The notes beneath the pieces are model-generated. The model did no database searches. It was not told where the DNA came from and saw nothing but the letters and a program-made list of their open reading frames with translations. Both the position numbers and the translations under genes were made by a program. Shown here in pieces: positions 54,176 to 61,963 of a stretch of DNA of 64,000 nucleotides; position 1 is the stretch's first letter; the number at the start of each line of letters is the position of its first letter. The stretch comes from Winogradskyella eckloniae (GTDB taxonomy: Bacteria > Bacteroidota > Bacteroidia > Flavobacteriales > Flavobacteriaceae), in contig NZ_JABRWP010000004.1 of the NCBI RefSeq assembly GCF_013249045.1, positions 1-64,000 of the forward strand, written 5' to 3'.

Positions 54176-54628
54176 TTATAGAGATTTATAATCTGGAATT
54201 TCCTTTAAAAACGAATAGCGTTCTTGTTCCATATCCATTTCACAATAATAATGATTTAAACCGTTAGTTACCATTAAATACATAGCATTTAAAACAAGGT
54301 TATAACGTGCAATCTGGTCAAAAGTAGTTTGGTCAATTTTTATACTGTGCGATTTACATTCTACAATTAAAAAAATACTGCCATCAGGATTAAAAATAAC
54401 GATATCATAGCGTTTTTTTAAACCATTAATAGTGAGTTCTTTCTCAACATTAATTAACGATTTTGGATAATTTTTGTCATTTATTAAAAAATGAATACAA
54501 TGTTGCCTTACCCATTCTTCGGGTTGGAGAACAATGAATTTTTTCCGAATGACATCGAAAATAGAAACTTTATTTTCTGTACTTTTGAAACGGTATTCAA
54601 ACTTTGGAAAGTTGAGTTCTTGAAACAC
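54176..54628 (-). CDS. HsdR N-terminal-domain (PD-(D/E)xK nuclease-like) protein
   Basis: 150 residues. The visible nuclease motif is YDIVIFNPDG followed by IFLIVECKSHS, the D and E-x-K of the PD-(D/E)xK fold, preceded by RKKFIVLQPEEWVRQHCIHFLI. Pfam HSDR_N_2 proteins of this size are common and stand-alone in Bacteroidota. No hsdM, hsdS or motor domain is present, so this is not a working type I restriction system. Its role is unknown. A good promoter lies just upstream; the GT2 gene is joined to it. Confidence 0.88.
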   Translation of the reverse strand: MFQELNFPKFEYRFKSTENKVSIFDVIRKKFIVLQPEEWVRQHCIHFLINDKNYPKSLINVEKELTINGLKKRYDIVIFNPDGSIFLIVECKSHSIKIDQTTFDQIARYNLVLNAMYLMVTNGLNHYYCEMDMEQERYSFLKEIPDYKSL

Positions 54629-54647
54629 TTCTTTTGTTGATTTTGTT

Positions 54648-54677
54648 CAAATTTAAGGACATAGTATCAATATCCAA
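54648..54677 (-). promoter_or_regulatory. Promoter of the HsdR-N / GT2 unit (TTG-N19-TAAATTTG)
   Basis: On the minus strand, TTG (54675-54677) lies 19 bases from TAAATTTG (54648-54655), 20 bases before the start codon. This is a full match to the Bacteroidota consensus in both boxes. Confidence 0.7.
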
Positions 54678-54710
54678 AGTACAATTATTAAACTTGGAAT
54701 TTTTAATCTT

Positions 54711-55718
54711 TTGGAGGACGTTAAACAGATAGTATCCGCAATAAATAAAGGCGACATTAAACCTATTTATTTTTTAATGGGTGAAGAGGCTTATTATATT
54801 GATAAGATTTCTGATTTTATTGAAAATAATGTGTTAGATGAATCTGAAAAAGGATTTAATCAAATGGTACTTTACGGTCGCGATGTTACCATTGATGAAA
54901 TTGAGAGCAATGCTAAGCGTTATCCAATGATGGCTGAGCGTCAAGTAGTGATTGTAAAAGAAGCTCAAGATTTGAGCAGAACTATTGAGAAATTAGCACA
55001 GTATGCTGCAAATCCGCAACCTTCAACTGTTTTAGTGCTTAATTATAAGTATAAAAAGTTAGATAAACGTAAAGCGTTGTATAAAGCCATAAAAAAGGTT
55101 GGTGGTGTTGTTTTTGAAAGTAAAACGATGTACGAAAACCAAGTTGCGGATTGGATTAGACGTGTCCTTGCTGGTCAGAATTATAATATTTCTCCTAAAG
55201 CATCGCAAATGCTTGTTGAATTTCTAGGAACGGATTTAGGTAAAATTGATAATGAACTCAGTAAACTTAAAATTGTTTTACCAGAAGGTACTCAAATTAC
55301 GCCAGATCACATTGAAGAAAATATAGGTATTAGTAAAGATTATAACAATTTTGAATTGCGTAAGGCCATTGGTGAACGTAATGTAGTAAAAGCTCACAGA
55401 ATAGCTAAGTATTTTGGAGAGAACCCTAAGGATAATCCTTTTGTGTTTACAGTGTATTCGTTGTTTTCGTTTTTTTCGCAATTATTACAACTTCATGGCA
55501 TGACGGATAGAAACCCAAGGAGTATTGCATCTGCAATAAAAGTGCATCCTTATTTTGTAACTGAGTACTTAGATGCTGCTAAAAATTTCCCTATGAAAAA
55601 GGTGAGTTATATCATTGGTGTGCTACGAGAATATGACGTAAAAGGTAAAGGTGTTGGTGCTAATGCTACACCTGAAGGTGACTTGCTTAAGGAATTGTTA
55701 GTGAAGATTTTAGGGTAA
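54711..55718 (+). CDS. holA: DNA polymerase III subunit delta
   Basis: 335 residues starting at TTG (54711); no closer in-frame ATG fits the conserved opening MEDVKQIVSAINKGDIKPIYFLMGEEAYYID. Motifs: FNQMVLYGRDVTIDEIESNAKRYPMMAERQVVIVKEAQ, then TVLVLNYKYKKLDKRKALYKAIKK and DLGKIDNELSKLKI. Delta opens the beta clamp within the clamp loader. It is the only replication gene in the window. Confidence 0.93.
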   Translation: MEDVKQIVSAINKGDIKPIYFLMGEEAYYIDKISDFIENNVLDESEKGFNQMVLYGRDVTIDEIESNAKRYPMMAERQVVIVKEAQDLSRTIEKLAQYAANPQPSTVLVLNYKYKKLDKRKALYKAIKKVGGVVFESKTMYENQVADWIRRVLAGQNYNISPKASQMLVEFLGTDLGKIDNELSKLKIVLPEGTQITPDHIEENIGISKDYNNFELRKAIGERNVVKAHRIAKYFGENPKDNPFVFTVYSLFSFFSQLLQLHGMTDRNPRSIASAIKVHPYFVTEYLDAAKNFPMKKVSYIIGVLREYDVKGKGVGANATPEGDLLKELLVKILG

Positions 55719-55765
55719 AATAAAAACGTCTTTTTATAAATTACTACAGTAGGTAACTATATAGG

Positions 55766-56494
55766 TTATTTAGCATCTCGTAATGCGTCAGCATAACTAC
55801 TGCTAAAGGCACTATTTTCTAACGCTTTCGCTGCTTTTTCTATATCATAATCCGCTCTTTTAAAGGTAACTTTTATAGCGTTAGGATTAGAAGGTATTGT
55901 GTTTTGCTTCAATTCTACAATGGCATAACAAAGTCTGGAATCGCCATCTTTTGGTTTACCAACCGAACCAATATTTACAACATGCTTATAACCATTTTCA
56001 TTTTTAATAACACGATGAAAGGGTTTGTGTGTATGGCCACATAAAAGTACATCTGCTTTTTGTGATTGCATCATGTCTAAAACCTCTTTTTCAGGATAAT
56101 CAATAACCATATAATCGTTAATCGCTTTAACGCTACCATGAACCATTAATAGATTAAATGGTTCATGATTCGTTATAAAATTGAGTGCTAAATGTCTTGG
56201 TAAATTAATGAGGTAATCTCTATTATCATCTGTAACTATTGCACGTATTAAGCCTTTGTTTGAAGGTTTTGATTCTTGAGCAATAGGTAATAATAACGCT
56301 TCATCATGGTTGCCCATAATTGTAGGTATGTTTCGCTCTCTGATGGCATTAACGACTTCATTTGGCCAAACATTATAGCCAACCAAATCACCTAAACAAT
56401 AAATGGCATCTATATTTTCCGCATCAACATCTTTAAAAAAGGCTTCTAAAGCTGGTAAATTGGCATGTATATCTGAAAAAAAAGCTATTCTCAT
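55766..56494 (-). CDS. Metallophosphoesterase (YfcE/MJ0936-like), coupled to acr3
   Basis: 242 residues with the calcineurin-like signature: [39 protein letters not shown] and [11 protein letters not shown], supplying the two-metal site. It should act as a phosphodiesterase or phosphatase; substrate unknown. Its ATG overlaps the acr3 TGA (ATGA at 56491-56494), so it is translated as the last gene of the arsenic operon, an unusual member for that context. Confidence 0.9.
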   Translation of the reverse strand: MRIAFFSDIHANLPALEAFFKDVDAENIDAIYCLGDLVGYNVWPNEVVNAIRERNIPTIMGNHDEALLLPIAQESKPSNKGLIRAIVTDDNRDYLINLPRHLALNFITNHEPFNLLMVHGSVKAINDYMVIDYPEKEVLDMMQSQKADVLLCGHTHKPFHRVIKNENGYKHVVNIGSVGKPKDGDSRLCYAIVELKQNTIPSNPNAIKVTFKRADYDIEKAAKALENSAFSSSYADALRDAK

Positions 56495-57543
56495 TTACTT
56501 ACAATTTTTGGTGTGTCAAAATACTTCTTTTTCAACCAAAAGGACACACGAACCAGTAAAATTAAAGCTGGTACTTCTACTAATGGTCCAATGACACCAG
56601 CAAATGCTTGTCCGGAATTTAAACCAAAAACAGCAATTGCAACGGCTATGGCTAATTCAAAATTATTTCCTGTTACAGTAAAGGCAACAGCTGTTGTTTT
56701 GTCGTATTCTGCACCTGTGGCTTTTGTGAAAAAGAAACCAATGATAAACATTAAGGTAAAATAGACTAACAAAGGAACCGCAATGATTAGAACATCCATT
56801 GGGATTTCAACAATAAGTTCGCCTTTTAAAGAAAACATGATGATAATTGTAAATAATAAGGCGATTAAAGTTAATGGCGAAACCGCTGGAATAAATTTAG
56901 TAGTGTACCATTCTTCGCCTTTTAATTTGACTAAAATAACACGACTTAAAATGCCTAAAGCAAACGGAATACCTAAATATATAGCAACACTTTCTGCAAT
57001 AGTAGCAACAGAAATATCTACAATAGCACCTTCAAACCCAAAATAGGGTGGAAGTACTGTAATAAAAATCCAAGCATAAAAACTATAAGCAAAAACTTGG
57101 AATATACTGTTTAAGGCTACTAAACCTGCGCCATATTCGCTACTGCCTTCGGCCAAATCATTCCAAACTAAAACCATAGCGATACAACGTGCTAGTCCGA
57201 TTAATATTAACCCAACCATATATTCTGGATAATCGCGCAAGAATATAATGGCTAGAAAGAACATTAAAACAGGACCAATAATCCAGTTGAGAATTAATGA
57301 AATTGATAAGATTTTTGTATTTCGAAAAACCTTTGGTAGCAACGCAAAATTTACTTTCGCCAGAGGTGGATACATCATAACAATTAGCCCAATGGCAATA
57401 GGAATATTGGTGCTTCCACTACTAAAAGAATTTACAATTTCTGGAAATGAAGGGAAAAAATAACCAATTCCGACACCAATAGCCATTGCAGCGAATATCC
57501 AAACCGTTAAATAACTATCTAAAAAACTTAATTTCTTTTTCAT
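56491..57543 (-). CDS. acr3: ACR3-family arsenite efflux transporter
   Basis: 350 residues, ten helices. The essential Cys lies in [31 protein letters not shown] and the conserved Glu in [13 protein letters not shown]. It opens with [27 protein letters not shown]3 proteins export arsenite using the proton gradient. It begins three bases after the ArsC-type gene in an operon with arsR and DUF6428. Confidence 0.95.
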   Translation of the reverse strand: MKKKLSFLDSYLTVWIFAAMAIGVGIGYFFPSFPEIVNSFSSGSTNIPIAIGLIVMMYPPLAKVNFALLPKVFRNTKILSISLILNWIIGPVLMFFLAIIFLRDYPEYMVGLILIGLARCIAMVLVWNDLAEGSSEYGAGLVALNSIFQVFAYSFYAWIFITVLPPYFGFEGAIVDISVATIAESVAIYLGIPFALGILSRVILVKLKGEEWYTTKFIPAVSPLTLIALLFTIIIMFSLKGELIVEIPMDVLIIAVPLLVYFTLMFIIGFFFTKATGAEYDKTTAVAFTVTGNNFELAIAVAIAVFGLNSGQAFAGVIGPLVEVPALILLVRVSFWLKKKYFDTPKIVSK

Positions 57544-57546
57544 TAC

Positions 57547-58179
57547 TTATGCGTTGATTTGTGAAAAAATATAAAATAATTCAGAGGCAATTTGAAGACT
57601 TCTTTCCTGGTACTTTTCCGCTTGCTGTGGTGTATTATCAAAGGCTTTTGGGTCTTCAAACGTAATAGGAATACGCTTTTCGGCACCAGATACAAAAGGG
57701 CAGGTTTCGTTTGCAGAATCACAGGTCATGATCGCTGCGAATTCTGATTTTGGATTAAAGTCATCATTTAATTTCTTAGAAAAACCAATAATAGGATGCT
57801 CATTTTGATCATATTTTATACTGTAAACTGGGTTTTTACCTTTAGAAAGCGTCTTGATTTCAAAACCAGAGTTTTCTAATGTTTGCGCAACCATGGGAAA
57901 AAGCGCAGTAGCTTCAGTTCCGCCGGAATAGCAAAATACATTTTGTATGCTGAAGTAATGTGCCAAGGTTTGTGCCCAAACTTGCGATAAATGACTTCTA
58001 CGTGAATTGTGCGTACAAATAAAATTGATACGTACGTCTTTTTTGTTAGTAACCTTATATTGAATAAATGCTACTAAGGGTTGTAATATTAATTTTCTTT
58101 CTTCAGAAATGGTGTCTGTGTTTAAGCTTAGTATCGCAATTTCTATTTCAGAAAACAGGTTGGATTTTGTGGTTATCAT
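57547..58179 (-). CDS. arsC: ArsC-type arsenate reductase / low-molecular-weight phosphotyrosine phosphatase
   Basis: 210 residues. The phosphatase loop FICTHNSRRSHLSQVWA is C55-X5-R61. A redox cysteine pair in TCDSANETCP is separated by six residues, the same spacing as Cys82/Cys89 of thioredoxin-coupled Staphylococcus ArsC. Reading of the chain: arsenate binds at Cys55, is reduced, and the disulfide is passed to the pair for thioredoxin. It is longer than ArsC of pI258 (131 residues), with about 45 extra residues at the N-terminus. It supplies arsenite to ACR3. Confidence 0.9.
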   Translation of the reverse strand: MITTKSNLFSEIEIAILSLNTDTISEERKLILQPLVAFIQYKVTNKKDVRINFICTHNSRRSHLSQVWAQTLAHYFSIQNVFCYSGGTEATALFPMVAQTLENSGFEIKTLSKGKNPVYSIKYDQNEHPIIGFSKKLNDDFNPKSEFAAIMTCDSANETCPFVSGAEKRIPITFEDPKAFDNTPQQAEKYQERSLQIASELFYIFSQINA

Positions 58180-58196
58180 TTTAAATTATTTAAAGG

Positions 58197-58664
58197 TTAA
58201 CAACAGTTGCCATCTGGTGTACAACAAGGTTCTTCGGTTAGATCTCTAAATTGTAATTTTGGTTTCTCTTCAGGAATTCCGCATTTATCTTTGGCTAAAC
58301 AATCTGTTTGTTTGTTGGTTAGTAAGAAGTTTTTACCATCAAAATCTAACCCAAATTTACCAATAGTATCGCCTTGGTATTCTACTTCGATTTCTAAATC
58401 TTCGATGCCTAATACGTTTTCAGAAAGTTCAATGATTGATAATAATTTTTCAGGATGCAATCTGTGGTCGTAGTCATTGGCATTCCATAATTGAAAGTTA
58501 ACCACCTCTTCGTTTCTAACGGTTCCTCCACAATCGATAAAGTTTTTTGTGATTTTTCCAACTTCAGTAACATGAAAGTGATTAGGAACTAATTCGCCAT
58601 TTGGTAATTGAAACGCTATGGTTTCTAATGCTTTTAGCTTGTTTTTAATTTCTGATAGTTTCAT
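58197..58664 (-). CDS. DUF6428 family protein with cysteine-pair tail
   Basis: 155 residues, soluble. The body has QLPNGELVPNHFHVTEVGKITKNFIDCGGTVR and LQLWNANDYDHRLHPEKL-like features of the family (VNFQLWNANDYDHRLHPEKL in full). The C-terminus holds two vicinal cysteine pairs, EPCCTPDGNCC (residues 147-148 and 154-155), plus CLAKDKC upstream. Vicinal Cys pairs are what ArsD uses to carry arsenite, so a metallochaperone role is an inference worth testing. It lies between arsR and arsC, behind its own operator-like sequence. Confidence 0.85.
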   Translation of the reverse strand: MKLSEIKNKLKALETIAFQLPNGELVPNHFHVTEVGKITKNFIDCGGTVRNEEVVNFQLWNANDYDHRLHPEKLLSIIELSENVLGIEDLEIEVEYQGDTIGKFGLDFDGKNFLLTNKQTDCLAKDKCGIPEEKPKLQFRDLTEEPCCTPDGNCC

Positions 58665-58674
58665 AATATATTGT

Positions 58675-58701
58675 ATTTGTTTATTGCAATAATGCGATTA
58701 A
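58675..58701. promoter_or_regulatory. Second ArsR-operator-like site, before the DUF6428 gene
   Basis: A 27-base match, with only four differences, to the site upstream of arsR. Core ATTGCAATAATGCGAT. It lies in the 52-bp gap between arsR and DUF6428, 10 bases from the DUF6428 start codon, so the downstream genes may be controlled independently of arsR. Confidence 0.65.
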
Positions 58702-58716
58702 TGAATGTAAATTTTT

Positions 58717-59046
58717 TTAACAGCAATTTTTATTTGAAAGGTCTTGGTCTAGAAACTGCGATATAATTGCTTTCATTTTAGTCCAATTTTCTGAGTCTAT
58801 ACAATAGCAAACGCTTGTACCTTCTACATTTCCTTTAATTAATCCTAAGAGTTTGAGCTCTTTTAAATGCTGTGAAATGGTGGGTTGTGCTAATCCGATT
58901 TCGCTAACCAAATCGCCACATACACAGGTATCCATTTTAAATAAATGTTGCAAAATTGCCACACGAGCAGGATGACCAAAGGCTTTGGCGATTACAGCGA
59001 TTTCGTTTTGTAAATCTGTAAATATTTCCGTTTTTGCTAAACCCAT
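58717..59046 (-). CDS. arsR: ArsR/SmtB-family arsenic-responsive repressor
   Basis: 109 residues, winged helix. The metal-sensing CVC motif is at residues 41-43 (DTCVCGDLV), with more cysteines at 80 and 82 (SVCYCID) and a terminal pair 108-109. The recognition helix is LAQPTISQHLKELKLLGLI. It would bind the dyad just upstream and release DNA on arsenite. It is the first gene of the operon. Confidence 0.94.
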   Translation of the reverse strand: MGLAKTEIFTDLQNEIAVIAKAFGHPARVAILQHLFKMDTCVCGDLVSEIGLAQPTISQHLKELKLLGLIKGNVEGTSVCYCIDSENWTKMKAIISQFLDQDLSNKNCC

Positions 59047-59057
59047 AAGATTGTTTT

Positions 59058-59084
59058 ATTTGTTCATTGCAATATTACGATGAA
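59058..59084. promoter_or_regulatory. ArsR-operator-like dyad upstream of arsR
   Basis: An imperfect inverted repeat TTCATTGCAAT / ATTACGATGAA (22 bp, 59063-59084, 9 of 11 positions symmetric). It resembles the 12-2-12 type sites bound by ArsR/SmtB repressors and lies 12 bases before the arsR ATG. Confidence 0.7.
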
Positions 59085-59150
59085 TAAATTTTATAACAAA
59101 ATATATTTATGTTTTTTGGGATAAAATTATGACAATAGGCGAGTTTACCC

Positions 59151-59744
59151 TTAATCTATGGTATTTATATTGATGTTTCTAAAGTGTACTTTTCCTGTGG
59201 CTTTAGCTTGTAGACCTATATAGCCTTCCGTTAGCGTATGGTCAATAGCATCAATAACTAGTATGTTATTTATCCATATTTGAATATGCTCATCTCTTGC
59301 TGTTATTCTGTAGGTGTTCCATTTATTTATCGTTTCTACCTTTGCTAAAGTTTCTGTTCTTCCTACTATAGCACCAGTTCTATTGGATTGATCTGGATGT
59401 AAGTCCCAAATGTTTATTTCATAACAATTCTTAGGATTCATATCCTCATTGTGGCATCGTATAAAAATGCCAGAGTTTATAGTGCTATCTGGTTTAAATT
59501 CTAACGTTAAATCAAAATTTTTAAACTTTTCTTTTGTGATAACGTAACCTTCGGCATCAATTATTTTACCAATGAGTTCGTTGTTAGAAAAATGCCAACA
59601 GTCATTACCATAAGCTTTCCAATCGGTTCCATTTTCTTGAAACAGTTTGTGGTCCGTTGGTCGACAAGAAGCTACAAAGAATAAAATTAGTGCTGCTATT
59701 AGTAGATATTTTTCCTTGTTTTTTATTATGTTCATAAGTTTCAT
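59151..59744 (-). CDS. DUF1080 (3-keto-disaccharide hydrolase-type) lipoprotein
   Basis: 197 residues. The lipoprotein signal ends FFVASC (lipid Cys27 if read from MKLMN). The LamG-like DUF1080 domain has WHFSNNELIGK, FKNFDLTLEFKPDSTINSGIFIRC, YEINIWDLHPDQSNRTGAIVG, WNTYRITARDEHIQIWINN and GYIGLQAKATGKVHFRNI. Pfam names it 3-keto-disaccharide hydrolase; some members act on oxidised glycosides, most are untested. It is the last gene of the PL6 operon, joined to the TIM-barrel gene without a gap. Confidence 0.88.
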   Translation of the reverse strand: MKLMNIIKNKEKYLLIAALILFFVASCRPTDHKLFQENGTDWKAYGNDCWHFSNNELIGKIIDAEGYVITKEKFKNFDLTLEFKPDSTINSGIFIRCHNEDMNPKNCYEINIWDLHPDQSNRTGAIVGRTETLAKVETINKWNTYRITARDEHIQIWINNILVIDAIDHTLTEGYIGLQAKATGKVHFRNININTID

Positions 59745-60692
59745 TTAAGCTTCTTTCCAAAGTTTTTGAATTATTTTTAAATCTGATTTCATGGCATCGA
59801 AAACCACTTTTTTATCCACTTTAATTTCGCTACGTCCTTTTTCTGCGCCTCCTAAAGGGTATTCGAGATGTAAGGATGTTGGTGGATTTAATCCATAAGA
59901 TTTTAATAGTTTAAAATAGGTTTTAAAGTCTACCATACCTTCTCCAATGGGTACATTTATTACTTTGTATTTTCCATCAACTTTTGCCCATTTATAATCT
60001 TTTAAAACAATGGTTTGTATCTTATCATTAAGAAGTTTTAATCCGTTCTCCCAAGATAATCCACCATCTACCATAGCATGACGAATATCGTATTGAACAC
60101 CAAAATAGTTTAAGTCTACGCTATTTAATAGTTGATTTATTTCCCAATACGATGCGCCAACTTTAGTGCCTGCATGGTTTTGATAACAACCTATTATATT
60201 GTGTTGTTTGTTAATGTCTCCTAGATGTTTTATCTGTTCTTGGTAGATTTCTATGGATTCTTCCATGGTTAATTCTTCGTGGTATTTATACCAATTCATT
60301 CTGTAGAATTGCACATCTTGTTCGGCAGCTGTTTTTATAATATCCAAGTCGTAAACATTATTAATATCTGTAATTGCTGTGGTCATCATTTTACAAGAAG
60401 AACCTACAGATTTAATGTCTTTAATGGCTTTTGGTAAGTCAGTAAGTGCATTTTCTGGTAAAACATGCCCTTTGGGTCTCACAGTTAAGTCTAGTCCATT
60501 AAAGCCTATATCTGCAGCAACTTCGGCTGCTTCTTTGATATCTAAAAACTGCAAATGTTTTGAGAATAGATGAATATCTAATGGCTTAACATCTGTAATT
60601 CCGTTAGACATATCCATTAACAATGGAGCAAAAGGCATTGCAGCGACTGTAATTCCGGTTTTTTTAATAAATTGTCTTCGAGATAAATTCAT
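59745..60692 (-). CDS. Sugar phosphate isomerase/epimerase-like TIM-barrel protein, Tat-exported
   Basis: 315 residues. The N-terminus MNLSRRQFIKKTGITVAAMPFAPL is a twin-arginine signal (SRRQFIKK), so the protein acts in the periplasm. The AP-endonuclease-2 (xylose isomerase-like) barrel includes IKEAAEVAADIGFNGLDLTVR, YQNHAGTKVG, FGVQYDIRHAMVDGG and SLHLEYPLGGAEKG, with Glu, Asp and His ligands for a metal. It could isomerise or cleave sugars released by alginate or similar glycan breakdown. It starts 3 bases after the transporter gene. Confidence 0.9.
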   Translation of the reverse strand: MNLSRRQFIKKTGITVAAMPFAPLLMDMSNGITDVKPLDIHLFSKHLQFLDIKEAAEVAADIGFNGLDLTVRPKGHVLPENALTDLPKAIKDIKSVGSSCKMMTTAITDINNVYDLDIIKTAAEQDVQFYRMNWYKYHEELTMEESIEIYQEQIKHLGDINKQHNIIGCYQNHAGTKVGASYWEINQLLNSVDLNYFGVQYDIRHAMVDGGLSWENGLKLLNDKIQTIVLKDYKWAKVDGKYKVINVPIGEGMVDFKTYFKLLKSYGLNPPTSLHLEYPLGGAEKGRSEIKVDKKVVFDAMKSDLKIIQKLWKEA

Positions 60693-60695
60693 GTA

Positions 60696-61949
60696 TTAAA
60701 ATATTAGTATCCAACCATAATAAATGGCAAGAAGAGACAGAAATAAAATGCCGATATAAGTTAACCATTGTAAGCCTCTTTTTGGTTTATGTTCTATAGG
60801 TACTTCATTACTCATTACGTTTTTTAAATTCATATAACCAACAATAGGTGCAAGAACAAAGGATGTTGCAGTGGCTACGGCTAAGATTAATCCCATATTG
60901 GCACCAAGAGCATAGAGCACAATAATGCTCATCACAGCTATAATGATGATACCAGATGCATAGTATTTTCGGCCTTTAAATTTTTCGTGTTCGCCAACTA
61001 ACAAACCAATAATATCTACACTGACTCTTGCAATAGCATCATGTTGCGTTAAACAGGTGCTATACATGGTCGCAAAGGCTGAAATAGCGATAAAGACATA
61101 TGCCCAATTGCCAATATGGCTAGAAAATAGGTTAATTACTTGGTCTGCAAAGATGGTTGCGTTTCCGCTTAATTCTGTGCCAGATCCAAATAGTGTCATA
61201 CAACCTATAATTAAAAAGAAAATAGCTAAAACTGCTGTTAAAATATAACCTAAATTAAATTCTTGCAACGCTTCTTTTAAAGGCGGTTTTTTGTGGTCTA
61301 CTTTATATTTTTCAGCACTCCAAAGACTCAGCCAGCTACTGCCTTCAACCGCTGTTGGCATCCAGCCAATTAATACAATTAAAAATAAAATACCTGTTTC
61401 GTTAAAGATTTCTGGAGCATTAAAATTAGCAATAGGAGAGATTTGTCCTTTGTTTATTACAAGTACAGTGGTTACTAATAAAGCACCAAATAAAATCGGT
61501 ATTAAGAACTTCAGTGTGGTTTCTAGTAACTTATATTTTCCAATGATTAAAATGATACTATTAAAAACAAACAAACCTAAAGCTACTGTGGTTATGGCAA
61601 CATCATGAATGCCTAAAATATTAATAAGTAGACCTGCAGCAATAGAACATAATGCAGCAGGACTAGCAATACTTGTCGCTAACGTAATAAAGGCATATAA
61701 CCATAAATAGCCTTTTCCTCGATTACTGTAACCTTCAATTATACTTTTACCAGTAACGTTGGTATATCGAATACCAAATTCAAAAAATGGATATTTTAAT
61801 AGGTTCGCCAAAATAATTGGAATAACCATGATCCAACCATATTGAGCGCCTGCTTTTGTAGAAAGTACCAAATGCGATGTTCCGATTGCCATACTAGCAA
61901 ACAAAAGACCAGGACCAAGATTTTTGAGTAGTGTTTTAAATTTTTGCAT
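60696..61949 (-). CDS. Noncanonical NRAMP-fold transporter in the PL6 operon
   Basis: 417 residues, about 11 helices. It opens FKTLLKNLGPGLLFASM like NRAMP proteins. Helix 1 then reads AIGTSH (residues 21-26) in place of DPGN, and helix 6 reads GWMPTAVE (195-202) in place of MPH-N, so the canonical metal ligands are missing. It is about 14 bases downstream of the PL6 gene and three bases before the TIM-barrel gene. I infer transport of a substrate of this pathway, possibly a sugar acid or a different ion; direct manganese uptake looks unlikely. Confidence 0.88.
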   Translation of the reverse strand: MQKFKTLLKNLGPGLLFASMAIGTSHLVLSTKAGAQYGWIMVIPIILANLLKYPFFEFGIRYTNVTGKSIIEGYSNRGKGYLWLYAFITLATSIASPAALCSIAAGLLINILGIHDVAITTVALGLFVFNSIILIIGKYKLLETTLKFLIPILFGALLVTTVLVINKGQISPIANFNAPEIFNETGILFLIVLIGWMPTAVEGSSWLSLWSAEKYKVDHKKPPLKEALQEFNLGYILTAVLAIFFLIIGCMTLFGSGTELSGNATIFADQVINLFSSHIGNWAYVFIAISAFATMYSTCLTQHDAIARVSVDIIGLLVGEHEKFKGRKYYASGIIIIAVMSIIVLYALGANMGLILAVATATSFVLAPIVGYMNLKNVMSNEVPIEHKPKRGLQWLTYIGILFLSLLAIYYGWILIF

Positions 61950-61963
61950 GATGTCTATGATTT

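Noticed and set aside
54176..54628. Type I restriction-modification system
   Set aside because: Only the HsdR-N nuclease-like domain is present, with no motor, methylase or specificity gene within 10 kb on either side.
61291..61608. Antisense open frame of 105 codons across the NRAMP gene
   Set aside because: It reflects the low density of stop codons opposite hydrophobic coding sequence; the NRAMP frame is clearly the real one.
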